Notes: a model not told the origin generated them from the letters alone. A stretch of DNA of 64,000 nt from Rosistilla carotiformis (GCF_007753095.1 NZ_CP036348.1:6487411-6551410), one strand, 5' to 3'; positions 25,901 through 36,000 are shown, numbered from the stretch's first letter. Numbers and translations: made by a program.

Positions 25901-27184
25901 CTAGATGTCACTGTGAAGAAGGCGTTGATTGGCCAAACGCTCGATCACTGCCGAGGCTTGTTTTTTGGGGCCTTCCAGCATCAGCCAATCCGCTTCTTGG
26001 ATGGGATCGGCGGGGTGAACCTTCGTGTCGGCAGGATCGGTTTCTTGCGGCGCGTCGAGCCTAGCCAATTCGGGCGTGAGAGCCGAATCGCCGTGGGATG
26101 TGGGATCGTTGTCTGTCGTGTCATCGATCTCTTGCCGCAATTCATGCACCAACAGGGCCAGCCGGATCTGGGTGCTTGCCGAGCCCGACATCTCTGCCAT
26201 TGGAATCGCGTCTTTCACATACTTCCACGATCGATTGATGTTCCCGCGGCCGTACCAGATCCGGGCGACACGGCACAACCGATCGGCGGCTAGCGCCGGA
26301 CGAGCGGCCTGCGCATACGCGGCCGATGCCAATTCCAAAGCGCGCGGGATCTCGCGATAGTTGCCAGCCAGTCGAAGGTTTTTCGCCTCCAGATCGAGAT
26401 GCCAACCCGCTTGCAAAAATTGTCCGCAAGCCAGGTGGATCATCGCTGCAACGCTTTGCAGTTCAGCTTGCAGTTCAAAGTCGCAGATCTCCGCAGCCTT
26501 TTCGCAGGCTGCCTGATAATGGCATCGCGCATTGGGCAGGTCGTATTGTTCGGCGTACCAACGGGCCTGGGCCAAGTGGATTTGGATTTGGAACGTCTGC
26601 TCACAATCGACCTTCTGTTTCCGTTGTTCGAACTTCTCGCCGACGCAAGGAATTTGTGCGGCACAGCTGCCCTCGCACGGATCATGCGGGCCACACAAAC
26701 AATCGCCCGAATCCCCTTCGCAGGGAGGTTCGGAACAGGAAGCGCGCTGGATCATGCGGGCCGCTTCGTCGAAGCGACATTGGTTCTGCGCGATCTTCGC
26801 TTCCAACAGCCAGGTGTTGCCATCCGGTTTGCCCGCCCGAAACAGTTCCACGCGGGCATCGACCAACCAATCGCGAGCCTCCGCGACGCGTGACATGCTG
26901 GTCATCGCAGCAGCCATGTTGTATGCGTTGTTGCCCGATTCCAGTGGATCGTCCATCGCCCAGGCGCGGCGGATCACTTTGCGATACTGTTTGACCGCAT
27001 CCTCCAGCTGCCCCTCGGCAAAAGCTTCCGTCGCCGCCTCGGCATGGTTTTTCAACTGGGGATCGATCTTCCGCTGCGGCGCACCACCGCTGCGGCATCC
27101 TGCCAGGATCCCGAGTCCACAGATCAGAATCCCCACGATCGCGGCGGCGGCGTGTTTGGATGGTTGCGGTGCAACTGCGATCAC
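25901..27184 (-). CDS. TPR-like lipoprotein of the Mla operon with a Cys-rich loop
   Basis: The start is a GTG at 27184: GGAGG stands six bases ahead, and the GTG shares bases with the TGA of the MCE gene, so translation is coupled. The protein (427 aa) opens with a signal peptide ending in the lipobox ILAGC (Cys30). Helical repeats of the TPR kind follow (HAEAATEAFAEGQLEDAVKQ is typical). Residues 150-180 form a cysteine-rich insertion with seven Cys. The C-terminal 60 residues are acidic and low in complexity. As the last gene of an MlaE-MlaF-MCE operon it is a good candidate periplasmic partner of the lipid transporter, possibly in MlaB/MlaC's place; that role is inferred. Confidence 0.8.
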   Translation of the reverse strand: MIAVAPQPSKHAAAAIVGILICGLGILAGCRSGGAPQRKIDPQLKNHAEAATEAFAEGQLEDAVKQYRKVIRRAWAMDDPLESGNNAYNMAAAMTSMSRVAEARDWLVDARVELFRAGKPDGNTWLLEAKIAQNQCRFDEAARMIQRASCSEPPCEGDSGDCLCGPHDPCEGSCAAQIPCVGEKFEQRKQKVDCEQTFQIQIHLAQARWYAEQYDLPNARCHYQAACEKAAEICDFELQAELQSVAAMIHLACGQFLQAGWHLDLEAKNLRLAGNYREIPRALELASAAYAQAARPALAADRLCRVARIWYGRGNINRSWKYVKDAIPMAEMSGSASTQIRLALLVHELRQEIDDTTDNDPTSHGDSALTPELARLDAPQETDPADTKVHPADPIQEADWLMLEGPKKQASAVIERLANQRLLHSDI

Positions 27185-28287
27185 GGCGAACCTCCAGCTC
27201 GGATTCCCGACGGCGAGAGCTGCCGCGTGCTGGTCGATTGATCGGTGTAGCGGCGAAGCAACCAATGGCTGCGGATTTCGCCTACCATGTCCTGCGCGTT
27301 GCCGACCGTCGAATTAAACTGCTCGACCGTCCCGGGCAGCTCTTCGCTCTCCTTGCGGACGACGCGGACCACATCGCGTGCTTCGTCGGCCAAACGCGTC
27401 ATCTTGTCAGCGGCTTCACGAATCTCAACAAGCGTCTTGGCAACATCGGTGTTGACATCGGTGGCGGTCGTTTTAACGCTCCCGGCAGCATCGCTGACAT
27501 CGTTGCTGGTGTCGCGGACACCCTGCAGCGTATCGCGCATATCGGCCTCGACCAGCAGTTCAATCTTCTCCGTAAGCTGCGTGATCCGTTGGTCCAAATT
27601 TTTCGTCGCTTGCCGGATTTCCAGCATCGTTTGGGAGGCTTCGGGGCGCAGCTGTTCGTTCGTCTGCTGGAAGGATGCCGACGCTTCCCCCATCGTGCGG
27701 AACGCTGGCGACGCGTCCTCCTGAATTCCTGTATCCAAGGTCTCTGCGGACTTGCCGATCTTATCCAGCGTGGGATCCATTTTCACTTGAATCTTATTGA
27801 TCGATGCGCTTACCGACTGGACTTCGCGGGCCAGCTGATCCAAGCGATCCTCTTCGGCTTCAAAGTTGACGATCCGGCTGCTCGGCGGCAGTAGTTTCAA
27901 GACACCATCGGCTGGCATGCCGCGACGGATCACCAACTGCGGCGCACCGACTCCGTAGCGACGTTCGAGCGCGACGGTCGACGACTCGAAGACCTGTTTG
28001 CTGTATTCGCGGCGGATCGCCAAGATGACTCGAATATTACTGGTACCGTCGATGTAGCGGATGCTTTCGACGTCGCCTGCACGCTCGCCCAAGATCACGA
28101 CTTCCGAACCCTTCTGCAAACCATCGACCGCATGCTGAGGGACGTCGATCCAGAACAGGTCTTTCTCTGCAAAGTAGTCTTTGGTGCGAAACACCAAAAA
28201 CGAAACAACTAACGAAAACAGCAGCACCACCAACAAGAAGGTGCCCACCAATTGATTCGTGTACCGCAACCGATAGGGATCGTTCAT
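27181..28287 (-). CDS. MCE-domain (MlaD-like) lipid-transport protein
   Basis: 368 residues: a single N-terminal membrane helix (QLVGTFLLVVLLFSLVVSFL), then one MCE domain (about 45-130; VDGLQKGSEVVILGERAGDV is the typical 'gL..Gs.V...G..vG.V' block), then about 200 residues of heptad-patterned helix (SASINKIQVKMDPTLDKIGK onward). MlaD proteins form a hexameric ring that carries phospholipids between the inner and outer membranes. The long helical tail is as in Mce or YebT-like proteins that build a tube or needle. It follows the ATPase-like gene by 10 bases and overlaps the lipoprotein gene. Confidence 0.9.
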   Translation of the reverse strand: MNDPYRLRYTNQLVGTFLLVVLLFSLVVSFLVFRTKDYFAEKDLFWIDVPQHAVDGLQKGSEVVILGERAGDVESIRYIDGTSNIRVILAIRREYSKQVFESSTVALERRYGVGAPQLVIRRGMPADGVLKLLPPSSRIVNFEAEEDRLDQLAREVQSVSASINKIQVKMDPTLDKIGKSAETLDTGIQEDASPAFRTMGEASASFQQTNEQLRPEASQTMLEIRQATKNLDQRITQLTEKIELLVEADMRDTLQGVRDTSNDVSDAAGSVKTTATDVNTDVAKTLVEIREAADKMTRLADEARDVVRVVRKESEELPGTVEQFNSTVGNAQDMVGEIRSHWLLRRYTDQSTSTRQLSPSGIRAGGSP

Positions 28288-28297
28288 CGTAGCAACC

Positions 28298-29029
28298 TCA
28301 TCCTACCGGGCTTAATTGAAATTCACGCACGCAAAAATGGCGTGTCGATGGCGGGAATTGATCACGCGGAAGATCGCTTTCGGGGGCAATCCATAACGCC
28401 GCCGCCCCCGCTTCGATCGCGGAAACCACCGCTTGTATCAACGATTCGAACCGCGAACTGGGGACCGAACGCATGGGATGTTCCAACAACAATAATCGCG
28501 GCGAACCGATCAGCGCGCGAATCCACTCGCATATACGCAGGAACGTCTTGCCAACAAACGCGGGACGCTGACTGTTCATCGGTTCGATACCAAAGCGACG
28601 CGACCAGTACTGGATCTCATGGTCCAATTCGTGGAGTGGTCGATTGCGGTGATGCCGCTGAGCCAGTACGACGTTTTCATAAATGTTCATGTTTTCGACC
28701 CACGCCTTGCCATCGAAGACGCGTCCGATTTCGCTGCGCATTCGATCATGCAAGACATAATTTTCGCCCGACCAATCGTTGCCATCGTAGAGTACACGTC
28801 CGTCCTGAGGCATTCGAAGGCCTTGCAACATCGACGTGAACGCGCGCGATTCCATCGAAGGTGGTAAGCCGATGGTGACCAAATCGTTCTCGCAGATTGT
28901 CAAATTTGCATTGCGGAGCGTCAACGACTGACGCGTCAAATCGCGAAACGTAAGGTTCTCCAAAACCAAGACCTTGCGACGCGGTTTGGCATCCGCGGAG
29001 ACGATGGTGCGTGTTGCGTGTTTACTCAT
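28298..29029 (-). CDS. Degenerate ABC ATPase (MlaF-like) lacking Walker motifs
   Basis: 243 residues in the slot of the MlaF ATPase. The overall layout of an ABC nucleotide-binding domain is retained: LTLRNANLTICENDLVTIGL before the P-loop site, GRVLYDGNDWSG, and RLLLLEHP near the Walker B site. However, the P-loop reads GLPPSMESR (54-62) instead of GxxGxGKS/T, the ABC signature LSGGQ is replaced by FVGKTFLRI, and the Walker B/catalytic pair D-E is E-H (Glu183, His184). It should not hydrolyse ATP in the usual way. It could be a pseudo-ATPase that docks on MlaE, with a true ATPase encoded elsewhere, or a divergent enzyme. The frame is intact, so it is not a pseudogene. Confidence 0.75.
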   Translation of the reverse strand: MSKHATRTIVSADAKPRRKVLVLENLTFRDLTRQSLTLRNANLTICENDLVTIGLPPSMESRAFTSMLQGLRMPQDGRVLYDGNDWSGENYVLHDRMRSEIGRVFDGKAWVENMNIYENVVLAQRHHRNRPLHELDHEIQYWSRRFGIEPMNSQRPAFVGKTFLRICEWIRALIGSPRLLLLEHPMRSVPSSRFESLIQAVVSAIEAGAAALWIAPESDLPRDQFPPSTRHFCVREFQLSPVG

Positions 29030-29038
29030 CGATCGGGC

Positions 29039-30010
29039 TCAGAGGATTTTAAAGACCAAGATGCGTCCATAGATCAAGATCGACATGATCGCCGAGACAC
29101 CAAACACCGCCGTCATCGCATGGATTCCGCTGCGGCTGGCAATCCGCGGAATATCCGCCATCGTGCCACGCACCGTCAAACCATCGGCGCAACAAATGGC
29201 GCCGGCAAAGGCCCCAGCAACAATCGTCTTGGGGACAAAAAACACGAAGTCCAATACGTTGACTTCATACAACAGCTTCTCCAAAAAGTTGGCCCACGGA
29301 ATGTGAATCACGCCCACCAACCAACCGATCATGTAGCCCGTGACCAACATCGTCGTGGCGACGACAATGGCCAGACAAAACACGCTTAGCGTGACACTTA
29401 AAACGCGTGGCATGATCAGCGTCGTCATCGGATCGATGCCCTGGGATTCAAGCACTTCCAATTCGCCGCTGACCAGCATCGTCGCCAGTTCGGTCGAGAT
29501 CGCGATCCCGCTGCGACCGATCACGACCAGGCTGGCGATCAAGGGGGCGATCTCATGGATCACCGCTTTCCACAGCACCGGCGTGATCCCTTCGGTCGTT
29601 GCTCCCACAGCGTCCAACCACATCGCGGTCTGCACGATCACTAACACACCCACCGCGGCGGAAATTCGCATCGCCACCAACAGACCATCCACCGCCGTGA
29701 ACAACAGCTGGCGCGCGAACACCAAACGGGTAAACGGCGTCCACGATCGAGGGCTCGCAGCGATGAAAAAGACGGCCCAAATCAACGCCAACAGACTGAT
29801 CACCACCTTCAGCGTTTCGATAAATCGCTTTCCAATCAACTCCGTTGTCCGGGCGAACCGCCGGCCAAGCTGCCATTGATTTGGAGGGGTTAGGTATCGG
29901 CTGGCTGGCACGAGACAGATCTCACCGGAGGCACGCAACGTCACTAACGTCGCCAATCCATCAGAATGAATTGACACGACACTCGGCCGACACACGATTG
30001 TTTCCGCCAT
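29039..30010 (-). CDS. MlaE-type permease of a lipid ABC transporter
   Basis: 323 residues from the ATG at 30010; the frame is open to 30190, and the true start is unsure because no clear ribosome site is seen. The C-terminal 250 residues carry the MlaE family blocks: VGVLVIVQTAMWLDAVGA, the well-conserved EIAPLIASLVVIGRSGIAISTE segment, GELEVLESQGIDPMTTLIMP and the closing helices. Five to six membrane segments. The N-terminal 70 residues are not a full STAS domain as some plant and planctomycete MlaE proteins have. It is the first gene of the four-gene Mla-like operon and sets the polarity permease, ATPase-like, MCE, lipoprotein. Confidence 0.88.
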   Translation of the reverse strand: MAETIVCRPSVVSIHSDGLATLVTLRASGEICLVPASRYLTPPNQWQLGRRFARTTELIGKRFIETLKVVISLLALIWAVFFIAASPRSWTPFTRLVFARQLLFTAVDGLLVAMRISAAVGVLVIVQTAMWLDAVGATTEGITPVLWKAVIHEIAPLIASLVVIGRSGIAISTELATMLVSGELEVLESQGIDPMTTLIMPRVLSVTLSVFCLAIVVATTMLVTGYMIGWLVGVIHIPWANFLEKLLYEVNVLDFVFFVPKTIVAGAFAGAICCADGLTVRGTMADIPRIASRSGIHAMTAVFGVSAIMSILIYGRILVFKIL

Positions 30011-30214
30011 CAACCGCCCGCAGCTTGTCCATCCCATCGGCATCTGGCATGCGTGCAAACACCTAAAACCGCCGAACCCCGAGGGCCCATCCGGAGGGAA
30101 CCGTAACATGCCACCGCATCGTAACTGCTTCAATTTGCTTGCAATTAAATAGGCAAACTGTAGGGCGGCCCCCTCTCGAGAGGTATCCACTCAGAATCTC
30201 GTTTGCTAGCTTTT

Positions 30215-31507
30215 CTACCCGGGCGTCCACGTGCGATCACAAGTTATCAGATTATCCCAATAATGATCCAACTGTCGAACCGAAGTCTCAGGACTCAATA
30301 CACTGACCGTGTCGCCGCCACCGTCCAAGACAATCCCCAATCGATGCAGTCGCTTCATCGCCGAGAACGGATCAAATCGAATTTCGATTGCCAGCAGCTC
30401 CTTCAACAGTAACTCAATCCGCTGGCACATCGCCGCTTCGGAAAGCGGTTCGTTGGCGGTCGCAAGCACAAAGTAGACGACGATCGATTCCAGCAGATCT
30501 TGTTGCCGCGCCTCTTGCAACAGGCGGTAGATGACCCCGGCGTTGCTGTCGAGCTTCTGATAGTAGAGGCTGCGGGTCATGCTCAGCAGGTATTTGTCTT
30601 TGGTGTGAAAGTAGGAGACGACACTGCGAACGGCGTATCCAACGATCCCGATGATCAACACCGCCACCCCCATCACCGCTGCGAGACCGGTCGCCGCGAT
30701 CACGACCGCACCGCGGAGGATCTTGAACAACGTGACCCCAATCCCGCCCAGGGTTGGCGCGAAGATCTTGGTTCGATCAAGCCAGCTGAAACGGATGCTT
30801 GAACCGGGCAGCAACATATCGACATCGGCCTGTGGGATGTTTTTGAACATCGATAGATGCAAGCGGTCGCGATGGTATTGGCCTCCGGCGTGGGCACCGG
30901 CCAGTTTCGCATCGGGCTTGAGTTTGAAAACCGCAACCAACCGCTGGTAGATCGGCACTTCCATTTCGGTCATCTTCCAATACGACTTCCACAGCCGACG
31001 CGTCCGCATCCCCACGATGTCCCCTCGCGAATAGACGTCGATCGATTCGAAGATGTCGAAATTGATCTGCAACCGCACCCCCCACTCGCTGGAGGTTTGG
31101 ATCGCGCCGCGGATTTGTTGCTGATTCAGTTGCGTGAAATTGGCCGCTCGCAAGAGATCGTGCAAGTAACCTCGCATGTGACGCAGCGATGCGTCACACT
31201 GGGCAGGAGTCGGTTCGGTCAACAGCTTCAGATCGCGGTCCGGATCGAGTACCGAGTAATGCGTTTCCAGCTGCTGATGCAAGTTTCGGTAGTCATGGTT
31301 CAGGATCGATGTCAGCGATTCGAATACGCGACGCAGATGCTCCGCCTTCGACGCCGCCAAAGGGTGGGAAAGCAGAACGTTTTTCAATTCCGTCGCGGTG
31401 ATCGGAATGAAGGGCTCCGCTTTCCAATGCGGCGCATTTTCGGCAATATATTCTCCCGAACTACTCTCCTGAGCTATACGAACTCCATTGCGAGACCCCA
31501 AAGACAT
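30215..31507 (-). CDS. DUF3754 (TMEM143-like) membrane protein
   Basis: 430 residues. The N-terminal half is soluble (HPLAASKAEHLRRVFESLTS, then DYRNLHQQLETHYSVLDPD), and residues 205-275 include SWLDRTKIFAPTLGGIGVTL followed by two close hydrophobic helices (LRGAVVIAATGLAAVMGVAV, LIIGIVGYAVRSV). YFHTKDKYLLSMTRSLYYQK and LLQEARQQDLLESIVVYFVL are the segments that I associate with DUF3754/TMEM143 proteins. Function unknown. The ATG at 31507 overlaps the divergent start of the HAD gene; an ATG at 31522 is also possible. Confidence 0.75.
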   Translation of the reverse strand: MSLGSRNGVRIAQESSSGEYIAENAPHWKAEPFIPITATELKNVLLSHPLAASKAEHLRRVFESLTSILNHDYRNLHQQLETHYSVLDPDRDLKLLTEPTPAQCDASLRHMRGYLHDLLRAANFTQLNQQQIRGAIQTSSEWGVRLQINFDIFESIDVYSRGDIVGMRTRRLWKSYWKMTEMEVPIYQRLVAVFKLKPDAKLAGAHAGGQYHRDRLHLSMFKNIPQADVDMLLPGSSIRFSWLDRTKIFAPTLGGIGVTLFKILRGAVVIAATGLAAVMGVAVLIIGIVGYAVRSVVSYFHTKDKYLLSMTRSLYYQKLDSNAGVIYRLLQEARQQDLLESIVVYFVLATANEPLSEAAMCQRIELLLKELLAIEIRFDPFSAMKRLHRLGIVLDGGGDTVSVLSPETSVRQLDHYWDNLITCDRTWTPG

Positions 31508-32195
31508 GTCAAATCGTTCCAATTCTGGCAGTGCCGGTTGGCCACATCCAATCCAAGCGGTTGCACTGGATATGGACGGGCTGATGTTTGATACCGAACC
31601 ATTGTACTACCAAGTCGGGACCGAACTGCTGGCGCGTCGAGGATTTGAATTCACGATGCAGATTCAGCAAAAAATGATGGGGCGTCCTGCTCCGGAAGCG
31701 ATCGCAGTATTGATCTCCGAGTTTCAGTTGTCCGATTCGCCAACCGACCTGCAGCAAGAGAGCGACGACCTGTACAGCGGCCTTTTGGCCGGCGGGCTGG
31801 TCGCGATGCCAGGCCTGTTTGAACTGCTGGAGCATTTGGAAAACGAAGCGATCCCGTATGCCGTGGCGACCAGCAGCAAGCGACACTTCGCTGAACAGAT
31901 GCTGTCGTCGTTCGACCTGATCCCGCGGTTGCAATTCTTACTAACGGGCGACGATGTCTCGCAAGGCAAGCCACATCCGGAGATGTATCTCTCCGCCGCC
32001 GATCGCTTTCAGATCCAACCAGAAAACATGTTGGTCTTGGAGGACAGTGAGAACGGTTGCCTATCTGCAGCCGATTCGGGTGCCTGCGCGATCGCGGTTC
32101 CTGGCGAACACACCGCGGGGCACCGCTACGATCGAGCCTTCATGAGCATCGATTCATTGGCCGACCAGCGGCTCATCCAACTATTAGCGAGATAG
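31506..32195 (+). CDS. HAD-superfamily hydrolase (beta-phosphoglucomutase-like)
   Basis: 229 residues from the ATG at 31506. The nucleophile motif LDMDGLMFDTEP is at about residues 22-33, the Thr/Ser motif is AVATSSKRHFA, the Lys motif is QGKPHPEMYL and the acidic motif VLEDSENGC; all four HAD motifs are intact. The cap region after the nucleophile is helical, as in phosphoglucomutase and phosphoglycolate phosphatase-like members. A sugar-phosphate substrate is likely but cannot be named. It is convergent with the LuxR-type regulator, seven bases apart. Confidence 0.9.
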   Translation: MSNRSNSGSAGWPHPIQAVALDMDGLMFDTEPLYYQVGTELLARRGFEFTMQIQQKMMGRPAPEAIAVLISEFQLSDSPTDLQQESDDLYSGLLAGGLVAMPGLFELLEHLENEAIPYAVATSSKRHFAEQMLSSFDLIPRLQFLLTGDDVSQGKPHPEMYLSAADRFQIQPENMLVLEDSENGCLSAADSGACAIAVPGEHTAGHRYDRAFMSIDSLADQRLIQLLAR

Positions 32196-32202
32196 TTGCC
32201 GA

Positions 32203-32829
32203 TCACTCTTCCAAGCGGACCACCATACGCACCAATTCAGCAATCGAAGTGGTTTCGGTCTTTACGAACAACTTGTGACGCCGCGCTTCGACCGTCCGCT
32301 GACTGACGTCCAAACGCGAGGCGATCACCTTGTTGGGGAAGCCTTCGAGCACCAGACGCAGGACATCGCGTTCTCCGTCCGAAAGCGAATCCAACCGTTC
32401 GCGCTGCCGCAAGGCTTCAATCGATTGCGGCCGTTGCGTGCGATCGATTTCCACCGCATGGGTGATCGCGTCAACAAGATCGGCCAGCGGTTGATCCGCG
32501 GACAAAACCTCGACCGCACCGCAATGCACGGCGCGGGCAATGATCGGTGCCACGGTCTCCACCACGACCAATACCATCTGCGATGGGACGCTCTGGCTTC
32601 GCAGACGGCGAATCAAATCCAGCGACTCGCGGCCATCGGACCAATTGTAGATCACCACACAACCATACTGATCGATCGCTGGTGGCAGCAACAACGATTC
32701 GGAATCTTCATAACAAACCATGCCACAGTCTCGATCCTGGAGCTCTACTCGCAGACGTTGTGCGAATTCGACTGGCATGGAAAGACAATCGACTACGGGT
32801 TTGTTTGGACTCGGTTGTTGATGCACCAT
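32203..32829 (-). CDS. LuxR/FixJ-type regulator with a degenerate receiver
   Basis: 208 residues. The C-terminal LuxR helix-turn-helix is canonical: LSDGERDVLRLVLEGFPNK then SQRTVEARRHKLFVKT. The N-terminal 125 residues have the length and strand/helix rhythm of a FixJ receiver, but the phospho-acceptor position is Tyr61 (VVIYNWSDGRESLD), the acidic pocket is missing, and the Lys before the last helix is replaced (VEVLSADQPL). It therefore should not be controlled by ordinary Asp phosphorylation. Ligand binding or protein contact is the alternative. No histidine kinase is nearby. Confidence 0.88.
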   Translation of the reverse strand: MVHQQPSPNKPVVDCLSMPVEFAQRLRVELQDRDCGMVCYEDSESLLLPPAIDQYGCVVIYNWSDGRESLDLIRRLRSQSVPSQMVLVVVETVAPIIARAVHCGAVEVLSADQPLADLVDAITHAVEIDRTQRPQSIEALRQRERLDSLSDGERDVLRLVLEGFPNKVIASRLDVSQRTVEARRHKLFVKTETTSIAELVRMVVRLEE

Positions 32830-33086
32830 GAAGCCTTGGGGAGGCGATTGAACGGGGGGGCGATGTTAAACTTTCTTCGGATCAAACATAGCAATCAGTG
32901 TTGCAGAAATTCCAGGTTTGCCGGATGCCGCAATCAACAAATTGAATGTGCGTCGAGAAAGGGAATGAATTGGAGCGAGTGCGGATATTGTAATCCAGTT
33001 CCTCCATTCTAGCACCGTCGTCCAACCGGCCCGAGACGGCTTGACGGAGCCATTCAAATCAGCCTTCGTCACCGCTGCCAGACGGC

Positions 33087-36000
33087 TCACGACGCCCCGC
33101 GCAACGATTCCAATAACGGCATCCGCAGCACTTGTTTAACCGCCACCGATGCGGCCAATAGGCCGACCGCAAAGACGATCCCCAGCATCACGATCGGCTC
33201 CACAATTCCTAGCTTTGCTTGGCCGATCAGCATGTACGGAATCACCGCTGCGAAACTGGCCAACAGACCGCACCCAATCCCGGCGATCAACAGCGCGCTG
33301 TTCTCCAAAACGACCATCCCAGCCAGCCGCTTCCGGCTGAAACCGGTCGCCCGCATCACGGCCAGTTCGCCACGACGTTCAAGCACGCTGCGCAACTGTA
33401 CCGTTGCTAAACCGAACGTCCCCAGCAACAACCCCAACGCGCCGAGACCTTGAAAAGTGCGAAGATAGGTGTTCTGCACAGCCAACAGTCGAGCCAACAC
33501 GTCGCGGCTGTCAGCGACATCCATCCCCGAATCGCTCAGCCGGTTCTCCAAGATTTCGGCCAGCTGATCGGCGTCGATTCCGTCGGCCTTCATCAAGTAA
33601 TATTGATACCCCGAGATCTCGGGAAACGCGTCCTCAAAATTCGCTTCACCGATCAACAGCGAGCCCTGTAAAACCGAACCGCCGATCAAGCCGACGACTT
33701 GAAAATATTGCGGCTTTCCGACGACGTATTCAAACGACTTCACTTCTCCCACGCCACCATACATTTGCAACGCCCACATCGCTGTATTTTGGTCCAAGAC
33801 CATCGGAATCGGATCTTCCGCCGTGCCGGTGGCCTCCGCCTCCAAACGCTCCCAAGGATTGTCGCTGCCAGCCCCCACCCAACCAAATCTTGGCATCACT
33901 TTGGGGTCGTTAAATCGACTTATAAAGTTAGCTGGTACACCTAGGACCTGCGGCTGCGATGCTTGGTACAGATTGTTGCAACTGGCATCCTGTCCCGGCT
34001 TCATCCGAAAACCAAAGATCTTGGCGTCGGAGATCGCTTCGGCATCGCGCCCCATCAGATCCGCCCGTATCGCCGGGTCGCTGAGATCGCGATACAAAGG
34101 CATCGCGGTCTGCCCGATCAGATCGAAACCGCCGACCCCTTCGTCGCTCGGAGACAACTGAAACGCACTCATCGATACGATCAGGAAACAAGCAACCGCC
34201 AACAGCCCGATCGACAGCGTGCTACGCAGCGGATTGCGTCGAGCGCTCTGCATCGCCATCCGGAACAGACTGTAACTGCGGTTTGCCGCATGTCGCGGCT
34301 TGGTGTTGGTTAATCGATGAAAGACGCCCAGCACGATCGCTGCCAACAGCATCATCCCGCCGCCGACAAACGCTCCCGCTTGAGCTTGGCCTCCCAGCCA
34401 GACGGCGCTGAGGCTGGTCAGCATCGCCACGACAAAACATCCGATCGCCACAGGCCCCGACCAATTTCGCCGCCGCTGGCCGCTTTCGGTTCGCAGTTCG
34501 TCGATATGTCCGCCGACCAAGCTTGATACCTTGCTGGAACGCAGCCGTCGGCTGGTCCACCAAATCGTGACCGCCGCCATCGCCGTTCCCGCCACGATCC
34601 CGACGATCAGGCTGACCGGCGACCAGTGAAATCGCAAGAACGGAACCGTCACGGCGCCGACCCACCAGTTCCGCAGGGCGTATAACACCAGCCACGCGTA
34701 ACCGATCCCGCCGACAACGCCCAGCACCGAACCGACCAGCGAGACGAGGATCCCTTCGCGCAGCGCCATCCCCGCGACCAAGCGGCCCGATAGCCCAACG
34801 GCCATCAGCGTCCCGTATTCGCTGGCCCGTTGTTCCATCCCCAATCGAAACAGCAGCGCGACCAACATCAGTGCCGCGACGATGACAAAGAAGCTGAGCG
34901 ATACGAAGAGGGCGTCGAATGGTGTCGTCCCCTTGGACGCCGCCAACTGCAACGCCCGCGTCGGCATCACGGCGAATCCGATCTGATCGCGATCTTGGTC
35001 GGCCACTTCGGTAACCAGTTTTTGCAACGCGTCGACATCGACGACTGCCGACTTGCGAATCTTCAGACTGGTCAGATCGCCGAACCGGCTGCCAAACAAG
35101 CGCTGCCCGGCGGCGAGCGGAATGAAGGCCTTGGGGGTCAAACGATAATAGTCCCAGTAAAGATCGTCATCCTTCGATCGCGGGCGTTCCAGTTTGAACG
35201 GCAGGTCCCAATCGTCGATCGAATCTTGATCGGTCACTCCCGGCACGGTCGGTGTCAGCCCGGGATCGTTATAGACCGTGGGGGCTTCGTCGAACTTCGG
35301 GGGCCGACCGCGGCGGTATTTCGTCTGCGGCTGCGTGATCGGCACGATCCCGCTGACGACTGCGTCGAACGATCGCTCGACCTCCTTGCCCGACGAGGTC
35401 TCGGGTTCGAAGTAGAAGATCCGAATCTTGTCTCCCACCGCAGCCTTCAGTTGTTCCGCGGTCCAGTCGTTGATCACGACCGGCACCGGCAAACTGAGAT
35501 CGTTGGGATCGTAGTCGCCAAATTCCAGCGGCATCGCGTCGCTCGAATCGATCGCCGTGATGATCGAATAGGGAACCGACGCGGCGGTCTGATCTTCATC
35601 GTCGATCCGATCGATTGCGTTGGCCAGGTAAGTCATCACCGGCTCGGTCGCTCCCGGCAACTCCTCACGGACACTTTCGGCGATCGCGGTCGGCAGCAGC
35701 AATCGGTCGCTGGTCAGACTGTAATAATCGAAGACCTCTTTTTCGTTGCCCTCGGCGTCGGTGAAGCTCTGCCGAATCTCTTCGATCTTCAATCCATAGT
35801 CGCTCAGCTGTAGCGCCATCGCCGCGGCGATCTGGTCAGCTTGCGCGTGAGCCGACTCCAGTTGCAACGCCTGTGTCCCGGCGGCATCGATGAAGACCAC
35901 GTTCGCTTCTCCCTCGCGATCCAACGAATCTTGCACCAATTCCAACGGCAGGAACGCCGCCAGCGGTTGCTGTTGGCTGGGCTGCAGGCTGAAGCGTCCC

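Noticed and set aside
32866-33090. 74-residue ORF overlapping the 3' end of the FtsX-like gene
   Set aside because: No recognisable segment or ribosome site; starts inside the previous gene.
34830-35813. 327-residue ORF on the plus strand
   Set aside because: Antisense to the FtsX-like permease gene; no motif or ribosome site.
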